Made by a program: the position numbers and the translations under genes. This document shows, piece after piece, positions 34,364 to 46,792 of a stretch of 64,000 nucleotides of DNA. The DNA is taken from positions 124,001 to 188,000 of the forward strand of contig CALKCK010000015.1 in assembly GCA_938083195.1 (NCBI GenBank), written 5' to 3'. This DNA comes from an uncultured Pirellulaceae bacterium. GTDB lineage: Bacteria > Planctomycetota > Planctomycetia > Pirellulales > Pirellulaceae. The notes beneath the pieces are model-generated. The model saw nothing but the letters and a program-made list of their open reading frames with translations. It was not told where the DNA came from and made no database searches. Position 1 is the first letter of the stretch, and each line of letters opens with the position of its first letter.

Positions 34364-36970
34364 CTAACCGCGATCGGGGATACCGGTAACCTGACGCAAC
34401 CTAAAAAAAACACCGCACGCATAAAAAACTACAGTGACCCAACCCAGGAAACTCAACGCGGCTCCCACCCAAAAAGATCTTGGTTCGTAGCGAAACTCGA
34501 CAACAAATTCGCCCGCTTGGTAAAATGGCAACAAAAATACATTTTCAAATCCCACAATTGGATTCGGCAAATACTCCGCAGCCACCAGAAAATCGGGAGA
34601 TGTCGTTCGCTCCCGACCAACATCCCGAACCGTCACATTCCAGCCTGCAACCGGGGGAGCGTAGAACCCTAAAACACGAGCTCGATCCGTTGCTACTTTG
34701 GCGACAAAACGATTACTGCTGTAATCAGTTATCTCGATCTCAGGGCAACTTGCACCGGCTTCCCAATCAATCAACTTTAAGTTCTCTCGCGAGACCGGCA
34801 TTGAAACCGGTGGAGTAGGCAACGACTCAAATTCGAGATCGAACATCCATGCTATGGGCAACGCGGATAGACCACCCACAGGGGAAGGAGTTGCTTTGAT
34901 TACAGCATCCCCCTGGTCCAAGCGTTCAATTAGTCCATGAGCCCTTGAATCCTGCATCCATTCAGTTCCGTCGAGATCGTAATCCCCAGAAACGACCGTT
35001 TCCCAACGATCGATCAAGCTCTGATAGGATTGCGGCCAGATGGAACTAAAGCTACCCAACAGGACAACGCCCTCTCCAAGATGCTGCTTGGGAAACATGG
35101 AGCGTCGCTGCCATTTTACGACTTCCTCGAGCCGTCGCGCCGCACTGACTTTCGCCCATTCACCTGGAGGTAACGCCCCCATTTCGCTTCGATAAATCCT
35201 GAGAGGCTCAACCCCAACTTGTTGCCGCACCTCTTTAAGTCCGGCGAGAATTTGAGTTTCCCCCTCAAACGCCGCAACAGGTACAGTGGAAATTAACCAA
35301 TGATTAGCGACCGAAATTTCGCCAACCGAAACCAGAAGCACCGCTCCGAGAAACCAGCGAGCTGAATACCGGCGGAACCTTTCCACCGAATCTACCCATA
35401 CCCCCAGTAACAATGCGATCGAGATAACGCCAGTATGGAGCAGAGCCGTTTTCATCTCAACCAGCGATCCCCGAGAATCAAAGGGACCAAAAAATGGATC
35501 TGAAATGGCCACCGGCAGCCAATCGCCAATCCCCTGATTAACCACAATCCAACCGGCAAAACTGACAAAGGCCAAGACTAAACTGACCACCGCCACACCA
35601 CGTGTTCGTAATTTGTGAAAGTTCATCGCGGCCAAGGTGACAATTGCAAAACTGGCAATCACAAACAACTTAGCGGGATAACGGAATAAAAAATATTTTG
35701 GCAAGGTCATTACCATCCACCAATAAACACCGCCCACCTGAGGCCCGAGAGAACTTCGAAAGGTGGGATCGGGGTGGCATTCGTTCATCAGCCAGACAAG
35801 GCCGTACCAGCCAAATGAACCAAACGTGAATACGAAAAAAATCCAAGAGAGCCAGACCTGCTTTTTGCTAGGACCCCACAATCGCAAACTGAGAATCCCT
35901 AATATAAATACTGTTAATCCAGCGTAGAGCGACGGAACCCACATCCGATCGGCGGCTGGGAGACTATCAGTCCATCGACGATTGATCGGAAATGGCCTTC
36001 CCGAGATATTCGGCCAAACCAACTCCACCAATGACCAAGGAGGCTGACTGAATTGATAAGCATGCCCGGCGACTCCGCGAGGATCACTAAAAATCGACTG
36101 GCTTTCCAACTCGGGAGCCGTCTGGCTAAATCCACTTCCAACTGCCTGATAAAAACTTAAGGCTTGAGTTGTGTTTGAACGCTCGCTCAACCGCGACCAC
36201 TCCATCGTCGGCAGCAATTGAATCGCCGAAAGCACGCTGGTAATCGCGACTAAAACAGCCATCAAGATCAATGCTCGCCACCAACCCAAGCGACGCTCAA
36301 GGTCAGGACTCTTTTGTGTTTGAAAACACCGAACTCCAAGTGTCACCGCCGATATCAGCCCGACGTGATACACCATTTGCGGATCCCCACCCAGAATCAT
36401 CATCGCGCAAACCATCGCCAAACCGACCGCCCACTTTAGATGTTTCGTTTCGACCATTTGCAGAATACAGATCATCGCCCATGGAAACCAAGCCGCGCTC
36501 ACCAGATAAATCACATTGGTCACCTGAAACAACACTACTCCACCAAATGGATAAGCGAAAGCTGCAAGCGTCGCTCCAGTCTTCCGAGCGCCAATTAATC
36601 GAGCAAATCCAAACGCACCGACAGCAGCGAGTGGAACGTGCATCGCTAGATAAATTCCGTAGCGCGACGGATAACTCAAGAAACGGCAGAAGAATACTAG
36701 CTTGCCCGGGTAAAAGACACTCGACGAACCATCGCCCACCACTGGCATTCCAAAATTACAAAACGGATTCCAAAGCGGAATTTCGCCGGCGGCCCATTGG
36801 GCATCAATCCATTCAAACAGAGGATAATAAAGATAGCTCGAATCACGAAACCCAACGACTTCTCGCCCAGCCATCATGGGACCAAAAAACCAGAGCCAGA
36901 TCCCACCAATTAAGAGCGCAGGCCAAAACTGAAATAAGTAATTTTTGAGTTTTGTCACAAGAGAATTCAC
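34364..36970 (-). CDS. YfhO-like polytopic membrane protein
   Basis: An 868-residue protein starting at GTG with AGGA close upstream. It has about twelve membrane helices over the first 560 residues, then a large extracytoplasmic domain (about 570-820) and a last helix near the C-terminus. The first loop, with GFRDSSYLYYPLFEW and GEIPLWNPFCNFGMPVVGD, and the later GGDPQMVYH segment are typical of YfhO/GT-C-like proteins, in which acidic residues in the first loop serve transfer of a sugar from a lipid carrier. YfhO in Firmicutes helps glycosylate teichoic acid; the acceptor here is unknown. It stands alone on its strand. Confidence 0.82.
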   Translation of the reverse strand: MNSLVTKLKNYLFQFWPALLIGGIWLWFFGPMMAGREVVGFRDSSYLYYPLFEWIDAQWAAGEIPLWNPFCNFGMPVVGDGSSSVFYPGKLVFFCRFLSYPSRYGIYLAMHVPLAAVGAFGFARLIGARKTGATLAAFAYPFGGVVLFQVTNVIYLVSAAWFPWAMICILQMVETKHLKWAVGLAMVCAMMILGGDPQMVYHVGLISAVTLGVRCFQTQKSPDLERRLGWWRALILMAVLVAITSVLSAIQLLPTMEWSRLSERSNTTQALSFYQAVGSGFSQTAPELESQSIFSDPRGVAGHAYQFSQPPWSLVELVWPNISGRPFPINRRWTDSLPAADRMWVPSLYAGLTVFILGILSLRLWGPSKKQVWLSWIFFVFTFGSFGWYGLVWLMNECHPDPTFRSSLGPQVGGVYWWMVMTLPKYFLFRYPAKLFVIASFAIVTLAAMNFHKLRTRGVAVVSLVLAFVSFAGWIVVNQGIGDWLPVAISDPFFGPFDSRGSLVEMKTALLHTGVISIALLLGVWVDSVERFRRYSARWFLGAVLLVSVGEISVANHWLISTVPVAAFEGETQILAGLKEVRQQVGVEPLRIYRSEMGALPPGEWAKVSAARRLEEVVKWQRRSMFPKQHLGEGVVLLGSFSSIWPQSYQSLIDRWETVVSGDYDLDGTEWMQDSRAHGLIERLDQGDAVIKATPSPVGGLSALPIAWMFDLEFESLPTPPVSMPVSRENLKLIDWEAGASCPEIEITDYSSNRFVAKVATDRARVLGFYAPPVAGWNVTVRDVGRERTTSPDFLVAAEYLPNPIVGFENVFLLPFYQAGEFVVEFRYEPRSFWVGAALSFLGWVTVVFYACGVFFRLRQVTGIPDRG

Positions 36971-37146
36971 GCTCCTATCCTAGCCCCTCGCAAGAGCCAA
37001 GATAACCGCTCCGTGCTGATCCCCATGGATTTCCATCCACAAAAACAAGTTTTCAATTGATAAATTGATGACCGATCGGAGTAGATTACAATCTCCGACG
37101 AGGGTAAAACTGGAGAGAGTCCTTTCCTACGAGATTGAGGTGAAGA

Positions 37147-38694
37147 GTGGCTGTCTACATATCTATAGGTGCAATTTTGTTAGTCGTACTTGTGATTGCA
37201 GTGCACGATCTAACACAAAAAAAACATCCGATTCTCCGCAACTTCCCCGTGCTTGGGCACGGACGTTACCTGCTTGAAGAACTCGGCCCAAAATTACGTC
37301 AATACATTGTTGCGGCAAACAACGAAGAACGCCCCTTCACCCGCGACCAACGACACTGGATTTATCGTTCCGCCTGCAATGGCAATAACTACTTCGGCTT
37401 TGGAACCGACAACGATCTAGAGCAAACTTCGGGCTACATGATCGTCAAACAAACGACGTTCCCCATCCACGACATTCAACCTGAGGATCCTAAATATGAT
37501 CCGCAATATCGCATTCCCGTCGCCAAGATTTTAGGCGGCCCTCGAAATCGAAAACTCGCCTTCCGCCCCAATTCTATCATCAACATCTCAGCGATGAGTT
37601 ATGGATCGCTTTCAGCACCAGCAGTCCAAGCCATTAACCGAGGATGTGCGATGGCCGAATGCCTGCACAACACGGGGGAAGGTGGTATCTCGCCCCATCA
37701 CGATTGGGGCGGTGGACTCATCTGGCAACTTGGCACCGGATACTATGGCGCTAGGCGAGCCGACGGGGGATTCGATGAAATTAAATTCACCGAAGCCTGC
37801 GATCAATACCAGGTAAAGGCAATTGAAATTAAACTGAGCCAAGGCGCCAAACCTGGCCGCGGGGGCGTCTTGCCTGCAAGCAAAGTCACCGCTGAGATTG
37901 CGAATATTCGTGGAATTGAAATTGGAAAAAGCTGCCTCTCACCCAACTCGCACCTTGAATTCTCTAATGCAGACGAACTCCTCGACTTTGTTGAACGACT
38001 CGCTGAAAAATCCGGTTTACCGATTGGGATTAAGTCCGCCGTCGGGGAACTCGATTTCTGGCAAGAGCTTGCCAAACTAATGGAGACTCGCACACGGGGA
38101 GTCGACTTCATTTGCATCGACGGGGGCGAAGGGGGAACAGGGGCCGCGCCTCTTACTTTTTCCGACCACGTTTCCCTGCCTTTTAAGCTCGGATTTTCTC
38201 GCGTTTTTCGTGAATTCTCGGAGCTTAATCTTCAAGAGAACATCACCTTTATCGGAGCTGGAAAACTAGGATTCCCGCACGAGTCCCTCGCTGCAATGGC
38301 GATGGGATGCGATATGATTAATATTGCCAGAGAAGCCATGCTCGCTATCGGCTGCATACAAGCGCAGATTTGCCACACAGGAAAATGCCCCACAGGCGTG
38401 GCAACGCAGAACCCATGGCTCATGCGTGGACTCGAGCCAACTGATAAATCAGCCAAGCTTGCCAACTTCATTCTCACCCTCAGAAAAGAAATCCTGTATT
38501 TGAGCCATGCCTGCGGAGTAGAGCACCCCGGCCTTATTACTCCCAATAGCTTTGAAATCCTAAACGAAGGATTCCAGTCAAAAAACCTTGGTGAGTGCTT
38601 CCAATTACAAGGCACATCAACCGTTCCCTCAATGCAAGACCGTCAGGCCATCATTGAACTCATGAACAACCTGCCAGCCGCCCAAGACCATTAA
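37147..38694 (+). CDS. FMN-binding glutamate synthase-like protein
   Basis: A 515-residue protein starting at GTG with a strong GAGGTGAAG site. A membrane helix at residues 3-22 anchors it. The rest is the glutamate-synthase FMN domain: FRPNSIINISAMSYGSLSAP, HNTGEGGISPHH, LSQGAKPGRGGVLPASKV, FICIDGGEGGTGAAP and the Cys-rich CHTGKCPTGVATQ for the iron-sulfur centre. Unlike GltB it lacks the glutamine amidotransferase and C-terminal domains, so it probably is not a complete glutamate synthase; stand-alone copies of this type are common and of uncertain role. It is followed by an inositol-monophosphatase gene. Confidence 0.9.
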   Translation: MAVYISIGAILLVVLVIAVHDLTQKKHPILRNFPVLGHGRYLLEELGPKLRQYIVAANNEERPFTRDQRHWIYRSACNGNNYFGFGTDNDLEQTSGYMIVKQTTFPIHDIQPEDPKYDPQYRIPVAKILGGPRNRKLAFRPNSIINISAMSYGSLSAPAVQAINRGCAMAECLHNTGEGGISPHHDWGGGLIWQLGTGYYGARRADGGFDEIKFTEACDQYQVKAIEIKLSQGAKPGRGGVLPASKVTAEIANIRGIEIGKSCLSPNSHLEFSNADELLDFVERLAEKSGLPIGIKSAVGELDFWQELAKLMETRTRGVDFICIDGGEGGTGAAPLTFSDHVSLPFKLGFSRVFREFSELNLQENITFIGAGKLGFPHESLAAMAMGCDMINIAREAMLAIGCIQAQICHTGKCPTGVATQNPWLMRGLEPTDKSAKLANFILTLRKEILYLSHACGVEHPGLITPNSFEILNEGFQSKNLGECFQLQGTSTVPSMQDRQAIIELMNNLPAAQDH

Positions 38695-38754
38695 TCCACT
38701 CACGAAGCTGACTCATTTCATATTTAACTCGTGACATCCAACAGTAACGCAAAC

Positions 38755-39594
38755 ATGACATCCGCAAACATGAAAACCTCGCTCGAATTAACGGTAGCAA
38801 TCAATGCCGCAAGAAAGGCCGAACAGATTCTTTCGTCTTATTTCTCTGACCTGGCATCGGCAGAAATTCGCACTAAATATACAAACGAAGAGTTTCAAGG
38901 TATCGTCACCAAAGCTGACATCGAAGCCGAAAGAGCGATTGTAAATGAAATCCAAAGCGCACTGCCCAACCATCATTTCCTCGCAGAAGAAGAACATTCA
39001 CGGACGCTCCAATGCGAACATCTTTGGGTCATCGATCCGCTCGACGGAACCAATAACTTTGCCCACGGCATTCCTCATTTTGCCATTTCCATTGCCTACT
39101 ACCGTGAAGGAAATGCCGAATGTGGTGTGATCCTTAACCCCACTACCGGTGACCTCTTTACAACCCAGCACGGACAGGGATCGTATTGGAATGCCAATCC
39201 AGTTTCCGTCAACCAACACCAATCTCTCGAAAACACGATGATTGCCGTGGGATTCTACTACGATCGCGGCGCAATGATGAAAGCCACACTCAACGCCGTT
39301 GAATCGCTCTTTCACAAAAAAATCCATGGAATTCGTCGGTTCGGAACCGCCGCACTGGATCTTGTCCAAGTGGGTCTCGGGCGATTCGGCGGATACTTCG
39401 AATACGAACTCTCTCCTTGGGATTTCGCTGCCGCTCGGCTGTTTGTTGAAGAGGCTGGAGGCACCGTTACGGACTGCAAGGGGGGCCCGCTTCCCTTAGA
39501 GAAAAGCTCGGTTCTGGCAACCAATTCAAAATTACATCCACAAATTCTCGAGATCGTTTCACAGTATGCCGATTTCCAACAGCCCGAGAGCTAA
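38755..39594 (+). CDS. Inositol monophosphatase family protein
   Basis: Three close starts are possible, GTG 38731, ATG 38755 and ATG 38770, sitting in a small duplicated stretch (GCAAACATGACATCC, then GCAAACATGAAAACC); I choose 38755. The 279-residue protein has all metal-site motifs of the IMPase fold: EGIVTKADIEAE-like, LAEEEHS, the WVIDPLDGTNNF signature and SPWDFAAARLFVEEAGG near the C-terminus. Such enzymes dephosphorylate inositol-phosphate, fructose-1,6-bisphosphate or PAP-like compounds; the sequence does not discriminate. Downstream of the FMN protein by about 60 bp. Confidence 0.92.
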   Translation: MTSANMKTSLELTVAINAARKAEQILSSYFSDLASAEIRTKYTNEEFQGIVTKADIEAERAIVNEIQSALPNHHFLAEEEHSRTLQCEHLWVIDPLDGTNNFAHGIPHFAISIAYYREGNAECGVILNPTTGDLFTTQHGQGSYWNANPVSVNQHQSLENTMIAVGFYYDRGAMMKATLNAVESLFHKKIHGIRRFGTAALDLVQVGLGRFGGYFEYELSPWDFAAARLFVEEAGGTVTDCKGGPLPLEKSSVLATNSKLHPQILEIVSQYADFQQPES

Positions 39595-39705
39595 CTACTT
39601 CTTTCTTGCCGTCCCTATCGCTTCTGCTTTATAATTTGGCTTCAAGGTCACATCGGGCATAAACACAAACGACTCGTTTCCATTGATTAGGGATTCATAC
39701 CACCA

Positions 39706-40416
39706 ATGACAAAACTCTTTTTTGCCTTAATTCTCAGTCTGACAATGGTTCACTCTGCAGTCGCCCAGTCAGAACCACAGGACTCCCATGATTCATCGCG
39801 ATGGCTGGCAGCAATCGCGAAATTTGAAGCCGCTGACAAGGAAAAAATGCCACCCAAAAATGCCATCCTCTTTGTTGGCAGTTCCAGCATTCGCCTCTGG
39901 AACTTAAGCAAATCATTTCCTAACCTAATTACGATCAATCGCGGATTCGGAGGGTCACAACTCGCCGACTCCGTTCAATTCATCGATCGGATTATTCTGA
40001 ACTACGATCCTCAATCAATTGTCATGTATGCTGGCGACAATGACATCAAAGCGGGAAAGTCTCCTCAACGTGTATTCGCCGATTTCGCAGAATTCGTAGC
40101 CATCGTCCGGAAAAAACTACCCGCGGCAAAAATCCACTACGTCGCCATCAAACCAAGCATCTCGCGATGGCAACTTGTAACGCAAATGCGAAAGACTAAC
40201 GGGCTCATTGAATCTTACTGCAATTCCGACGAGCTACTTTTTTTCGTCGATATTGATAAGCCAATGCTGGGAACCGACCAAAAACCTCGGCCTGAACTAT
40301 TTGCCAAAGATGGACTCCACTTGAACGTCGCGGGATACGTCTTATGGAATAAAGTACTGAAAGAAAGTCTCCGCCAGTCCGGTTGTCTCGAGAATGCGAA
40401 AACAAAATCGAAGTGA
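39706..40416 (+). CDS. Secreted SGNH/GDSL-type hydrolase
   Basis: A 236-residue protein with a signal peptide (residues 1-20, cut after AVAQ). It has the four SGNH blocks: FVGSSSIRLW (nucleophile Ser in 59-60), INRGFGGSQL (Gly), YAGDNDI (Asn) and DGLHLNVAGY (Asp-x-x-His). It therefore hydrolyses an ester, perhaps acetyl groups on a polysaccharide as many planctomycete relatives do. The 3' end is 16 bp from the stop of atpC, which is convergent. Confidence 0.9.
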   Translation: MTKLFFALILSLTMVHSAVAQSEPQDSHDSSRWLAAIAKFEAADKEKMPPKNAILFVGSSSIRLWNLSKSFPNLITINRGFGGSQLADSVQFIDRIILNYDPQSIVMYAGDNDIKAGKSPQRVFADFAEFVAIVRKKLPAAKIHYVAIKPSISRWQLVTQMRKTNGLIESYCNSDELLFFVDIDKPMLGTDQKPRPELFAKDGLHLNVAGYVLWNKVLKESLRQSGCLENAKTKSK

Positions 40417-40432
40417 CCAGCCCAAGCAAGAC

Positions 40433-40828
40433 TTATGCTTTTGCAGCGACTCGGATCTTCGCTTGAGCCTGTGCGATGGCCTTTTGTTTCATCTCAGCTA
40501 ACGCGGGGGTAGATGCCGATTCCGCCTCTGCTGCCTCGAGTGCGGCTTTAGCCGCCGCGAGATCAATCTCACCCACGCCCATGCTCTGACCTGTCAAAAC
40601 CGAAACGACGTCATTTTCGACTTGAACGTTTCCGCCTTCAACGTAGTAACTTGATTCCTCAGAACCAACTCGCGCTCGAAGCTCGCCCGGCCCAAGTCTA
40701 CCAATCATTGGAGCATGCCCCGGCAAAACACCAGCTTCGCCATCGAAGAGCGTGAGTGTCACAGCATCGACCATCTGATCAAGCGTCGTTTTTTCAGGTG
40801 TGACGATTACAAGTTGTATCTGTGCCAT
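40433..40828 (-). CDS. atpC: ATP synthase F1 epsilon subunit
   Basis: A 131-residue protein, last gene of the ATP synthase operon. The beta-sandwich domain is clear (VTPEKTTLDQMVDAVTLTLF, then GVLPGHAPMIGRLGPGEL), and the C-terminal helices are Ala/Glu-rich (from AAKAALEAAEAES). In F-type enzymes this subunit is part of the central stalk and its helices can brake ATP hydrolysis. Length is normal. It begins 109 bp after atpD. Confidence 0.95.
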   Translation of the reverse strand: MAQIQLVIVTPEKTTLDQMVDAVTLTLFDGEAGVLPGHAPMIGRLGPGELRARVGSEESSYYVEGGNVQVENDVVSVLTGQSMGVGEIDLAAAKAALEAAEAESASTPALAEMKQKAIAQAQAKIRVAAKA

Positions 40829-40937
40829 AACATTGCTCTAAATACGCGCGAAAACTTTTTAAAAAGCCGGACTAAATCTACCGCCAAACGCACTCATCCA
40901 AGATGCAGCCGGGTCTTAAGACCGGCAGATCTTGAGA

Positions 40938-42389
<1,452 letters not shown>

Positions 42390-42455
42390 TCAATTTTCAG
42401 TTTGATTTATCTTCTATACTCAGCAAGCCGAAGCAACGACTCGCATTCTCTTCAA

Positions 42456-43349
42456 CTAGCCCTCTAACGCCTCGACACCACCAATGACTTCCATGATCTC
42501 GCCCGTAATCTGAGATTGTCGAGCACGATTGTAAGTCCTGGAAAGCATCTTGATCATGTCATTCGCATTCTCAGTTGCACTCTTCATCGCAACCATCCGA
42601 GCAACTTGCTCACTCACAGCAGCATCAAGAAAGCACTTAAATAACTTGATCTTAAAACTCGTAGGAACGACTTCTTCTAAAATACTTTCCGCCGAAGGCA
42701 CGAACTCATAAATTGAGCTCTGACCGGAAACCTCGGATTCACTATCCACGATTTCAGCACCTTCGATTTTCCCCAAAGGTAGCAAAGTCTCATTGACAAT
42801 CTCTTGCCTCGCTACCGAGATAAACCTGGTGTAGGTGACGTCAAGACGATCTAAGGTCCCCTCTGCATAAGCTCGAAGATACCGATCAGCAATCATCTCA
42901 ACTTCTGCGTACAACGGTTGATCATCAAAATTTGTAAACGATTCAGCCACTGCCACTTCACGGAACTTAAACCCCGAAATCCCACGCTTGCCGCTAACTT
43001 CGAGGCTAACGTTCCCGATCTCACTCGAAAGCGATTCCAGTGTCTTCGCACCGAGACGAATTGCGTTTCCGTTATAACCACCGCAGAGACCACGATTTCC
43101 AGTCAACACGAGCAATGTCGCGTTCTTCGTTTCCTCCGGTGCTTCCAATAACGGATGCGAAACCTCGAGACCAGCACGCGCCAGATCAGCGACTACCGAG
43201 GTGATACGTTTCGTGTAATCACTTGCTGAAGTCGCACGATCCATCGCTTTTTTAAATCTTGCAGTCGCAATCAACTCCATCGTCCTCGTAATCTTTTTAA
43301 TATTACGGATGGATTTGCGACGTTTATCAAGTGCTCGGGCGTTGGCCAT
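42456..43349 (-). CDS. atpG: ATP synthase F1 gamma subunit
   Basis: A 297-residue central-stalk subunit with the family's two ends intact: the N-terminal helix (ALDKRRKSIRNIKKITRTME) and the C-terminal NRARQSQITGEIMEVIGG that turn inside the alpha/beta ring. The TGNRGLCGGYN motif of the middle domain is present. Length is normal. Between atpA and atpD. Confidence 0.97.
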   Translation of the reverse strand: MANARALDKRRKSIRNIKKITRTMELIATARFKKAMDRATSASDYTKRITSVVADLARAGLEVSHPLLEAPEETKNATLLVLTGNRGLCGGYNGNAIRLGAKTLESLSSEIGNVSLEVSGKRGISGFKFREVAVAESFTNFDDQPLYAEVEMIADRYLRAYAEGTLDRLDVTYTRFISVARQEIVNETLLPLGKIEGAEIVDSESEVSGQSSIYEFVPSAESILEEVVPTSFKIKLFKCFLDAAVSEQVARMVAMKSATENANDMIKMLSRTYNRARQSQITGEIMEVIGGVEALEG

Positions 43350-43501
43350 TTATTTTTTATGGGAAATTTTCAGGTAATCCACAGCTCAAAATCGAGCTCG
43401 ATTTCTAACCTTCAGTTTCCGTCCTTCCTTCGTGCCTTACTTCTCAATTAACCAGGGATTAGCTCAAGTCACCCGCTGTGAGCGACTCGAGGTTCTCTCC
43501 A

Positions 43502-45028
<1,527 letters not shown>

Positions 45029-45127
45029 TGATTTCCTCGTTATTTTTAAAAGACAACCCTTCGGCTATCCTTGCTTCAACCAATTGAAGTTTGTTTTATT
45101 TTTAAAGTCCCTGGATCTACTCTGTCG

Positions 45128-45748
45128 CTAATCCGACGTCGTAAAGCGATCCAATTTTTCCCGAATGGCATCCGAGGCACGCTTCACAGCCCGCGACCGA
45201 ACCTGAGACAACTGATTTATTACACTACCGTCATAAACCGTGTCGCCCACTCGAACTACAATCCCGCCAAGTATTTCAGGATCGACTAAAACCTGAAGAC
45301 TGACTTCTTTGCCCAGCGTCTTAGACAACTGGCTAGTGATCCGCTCAACCGCTTTGCCGTCCATCGGAGAGGCAGATGTCACAACCGCTTGAACACGACC
45401 CGACATTTCATCACGCAGAGCATGCGCCGAAGATGAAATTGCCCCAAGACAGTCAAACCGGCCCTTATTACCCACAACCTTAAGGAAGTGAAGTAAGCCC
45501 TTTTCGACTTTTCCTGCGAACGCTTTATCGAGCAAATCCACTTTAGATCCCGCACCGATCCTTGGAGACTCCAAGGCATCCCGCAACCCTGCTACGCCGT
45601 CGATCGCTTCGACGACCTCGCCAAGCTCATCGACCAGTTGGTCGACATTCCCAGCCTCCGCCCCAAACGCCAACAGCGCCCGAGCATACACATCGCCCAA
45701 CTGTTGTTGGTCGCTGTCAAAAACCGTCGGTTGTTTCGCTTCTACCAT
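45128..45748 (-). CDS. atpH: ATP synthase F1 delta subunit
   Basis: A 206-residue subunit joining F1 to the peripheral stalk. The N-terminal helical bundle (YARALLAFGAEAGN, VDQLVDELGEV) and the C-terminal VDPEILGGIVVRVGDTVYDGS are recognisable. It is slightly longer than usual (about 180) at the N-terminus. Position between atpF and atpA supports the call. Confidence 0.95.
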   Translation of the reverse strand: MVEAKQPTVFDSDQQQLGDVYARALLAFGAEAGNVDQLVDELGEVVEAIDGVAGLRDALESPRIGAGSKVDLLDKAFAGKVEKGLLHFLKVVGNKGRFDCLGAISSSAHALRDEMSGRVQAVVTSASPMDGKAVERITSQLSKTLGKEVSLQVLVDPEILGGIVVRVGDTVYDGSVINQLSQVRSRAVKRASDAIREKLDRFTTSD

Positions 45749-45792
45749 CGAAAGTGACTACCTAATCAGTCGTTGATTGATCTAAACGGCAA

Positions 45793-46338
45793 CTATGCCC
45801 CGGTGGTGAACTGCTCGAGTGACTTCTCGATCAAGTCGGCATGATCCGACTTGTCAAGCGATCGCCCGACGATACTGCCAGCAAGACTAACAGCCGAGTC
45901 CACACTCGATTCCGCCAAGTCTCGGACTGCAGCGGTCTTAGCCGCTTCAATCTCAGCCAACGCACGCTCTCGAGTTTTCTGAGCATCGGCCGCAGCCTCT
46001 GCCATGATCTTCTCTTTAACGCCGTTTGCCGTTGACTTTGCCTCGGCGATCAACGCCGACGCCTCTCCGTCTGCACCAGCCATCTTTTCTTGATAAGCGG
46101 TGAGCTGAGCTTCAGCCTGCTCTTTTGCGATACGGGCTGCATCAATGTCATCCACCATCCGCTTTTCCCGCGCATCCAAACCCTCAACAATGGGCGTCCA
46201 AGCAAACTTGAACAGCACTGCCAGAAGCCCAATAAAGATCAGGAGCGAGAAAATTAGCGTATCGACTCTTAGCTCCAACGGTGGGCTCGCGGCCCCAGAA
46301 GCAATCAAGCCTGCTAGACTTTGGTTCAACATCATCAC
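45793..46338 (-). CDS. atpF: ATP synthase F0 subunit b
   Basis: A 181-residue peripheral-stalk subunit: short extracytoplasmic N-terminus, one membrane helix (about 29-46, LIFSLLIFIGLLAVLFKFAW), then WTPIVEGLDAREKRMVDDID, the usual entry to the long dimeric coiled coil that continues to the C-terminus. Only one b-type gene is in the operon, so the stalk is probably a homodimer. Length is normal. Confidence 0.95.
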   Translation of the reverse strand: MMMLNQSLAGLIASGAASPPLELRVDTLIFSLLIFIGLLAVLFKFAWTPIVEGLDAREKRMVDDIDAARIAKEQAEAQLTAYQEKMAGADGEASALIAEAKSTANGVKEKIMAEAAADAQKTRERALAEIEAAKTAAVRDLAESSVDSAVSLAGSIVGRSLDKSDHADLIEKSLEQFTTGA

Positions 46339-46426
46339 TCTTCACCAAGTAAGAAAATCAAACTGAATAATCCACCTTAGGTTTGCTCAAAAACACACAA
46401 TGTGCTTTTGAGCCAACAACCAAGAT

Positions 46427-46741
<315 letters not shown>

Positions 46742-46792
46742 TCAAAAGTTCTCCAAATTCAAAGAGCAACAAATTTTTCTAAAATATTCAAA

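Noticed and set aside
36271-36948. Plus-strand frame of 225 codons
   Set aside because: Fully antisense to the YfhO-like membrane protein gene and of shadow-like composition.
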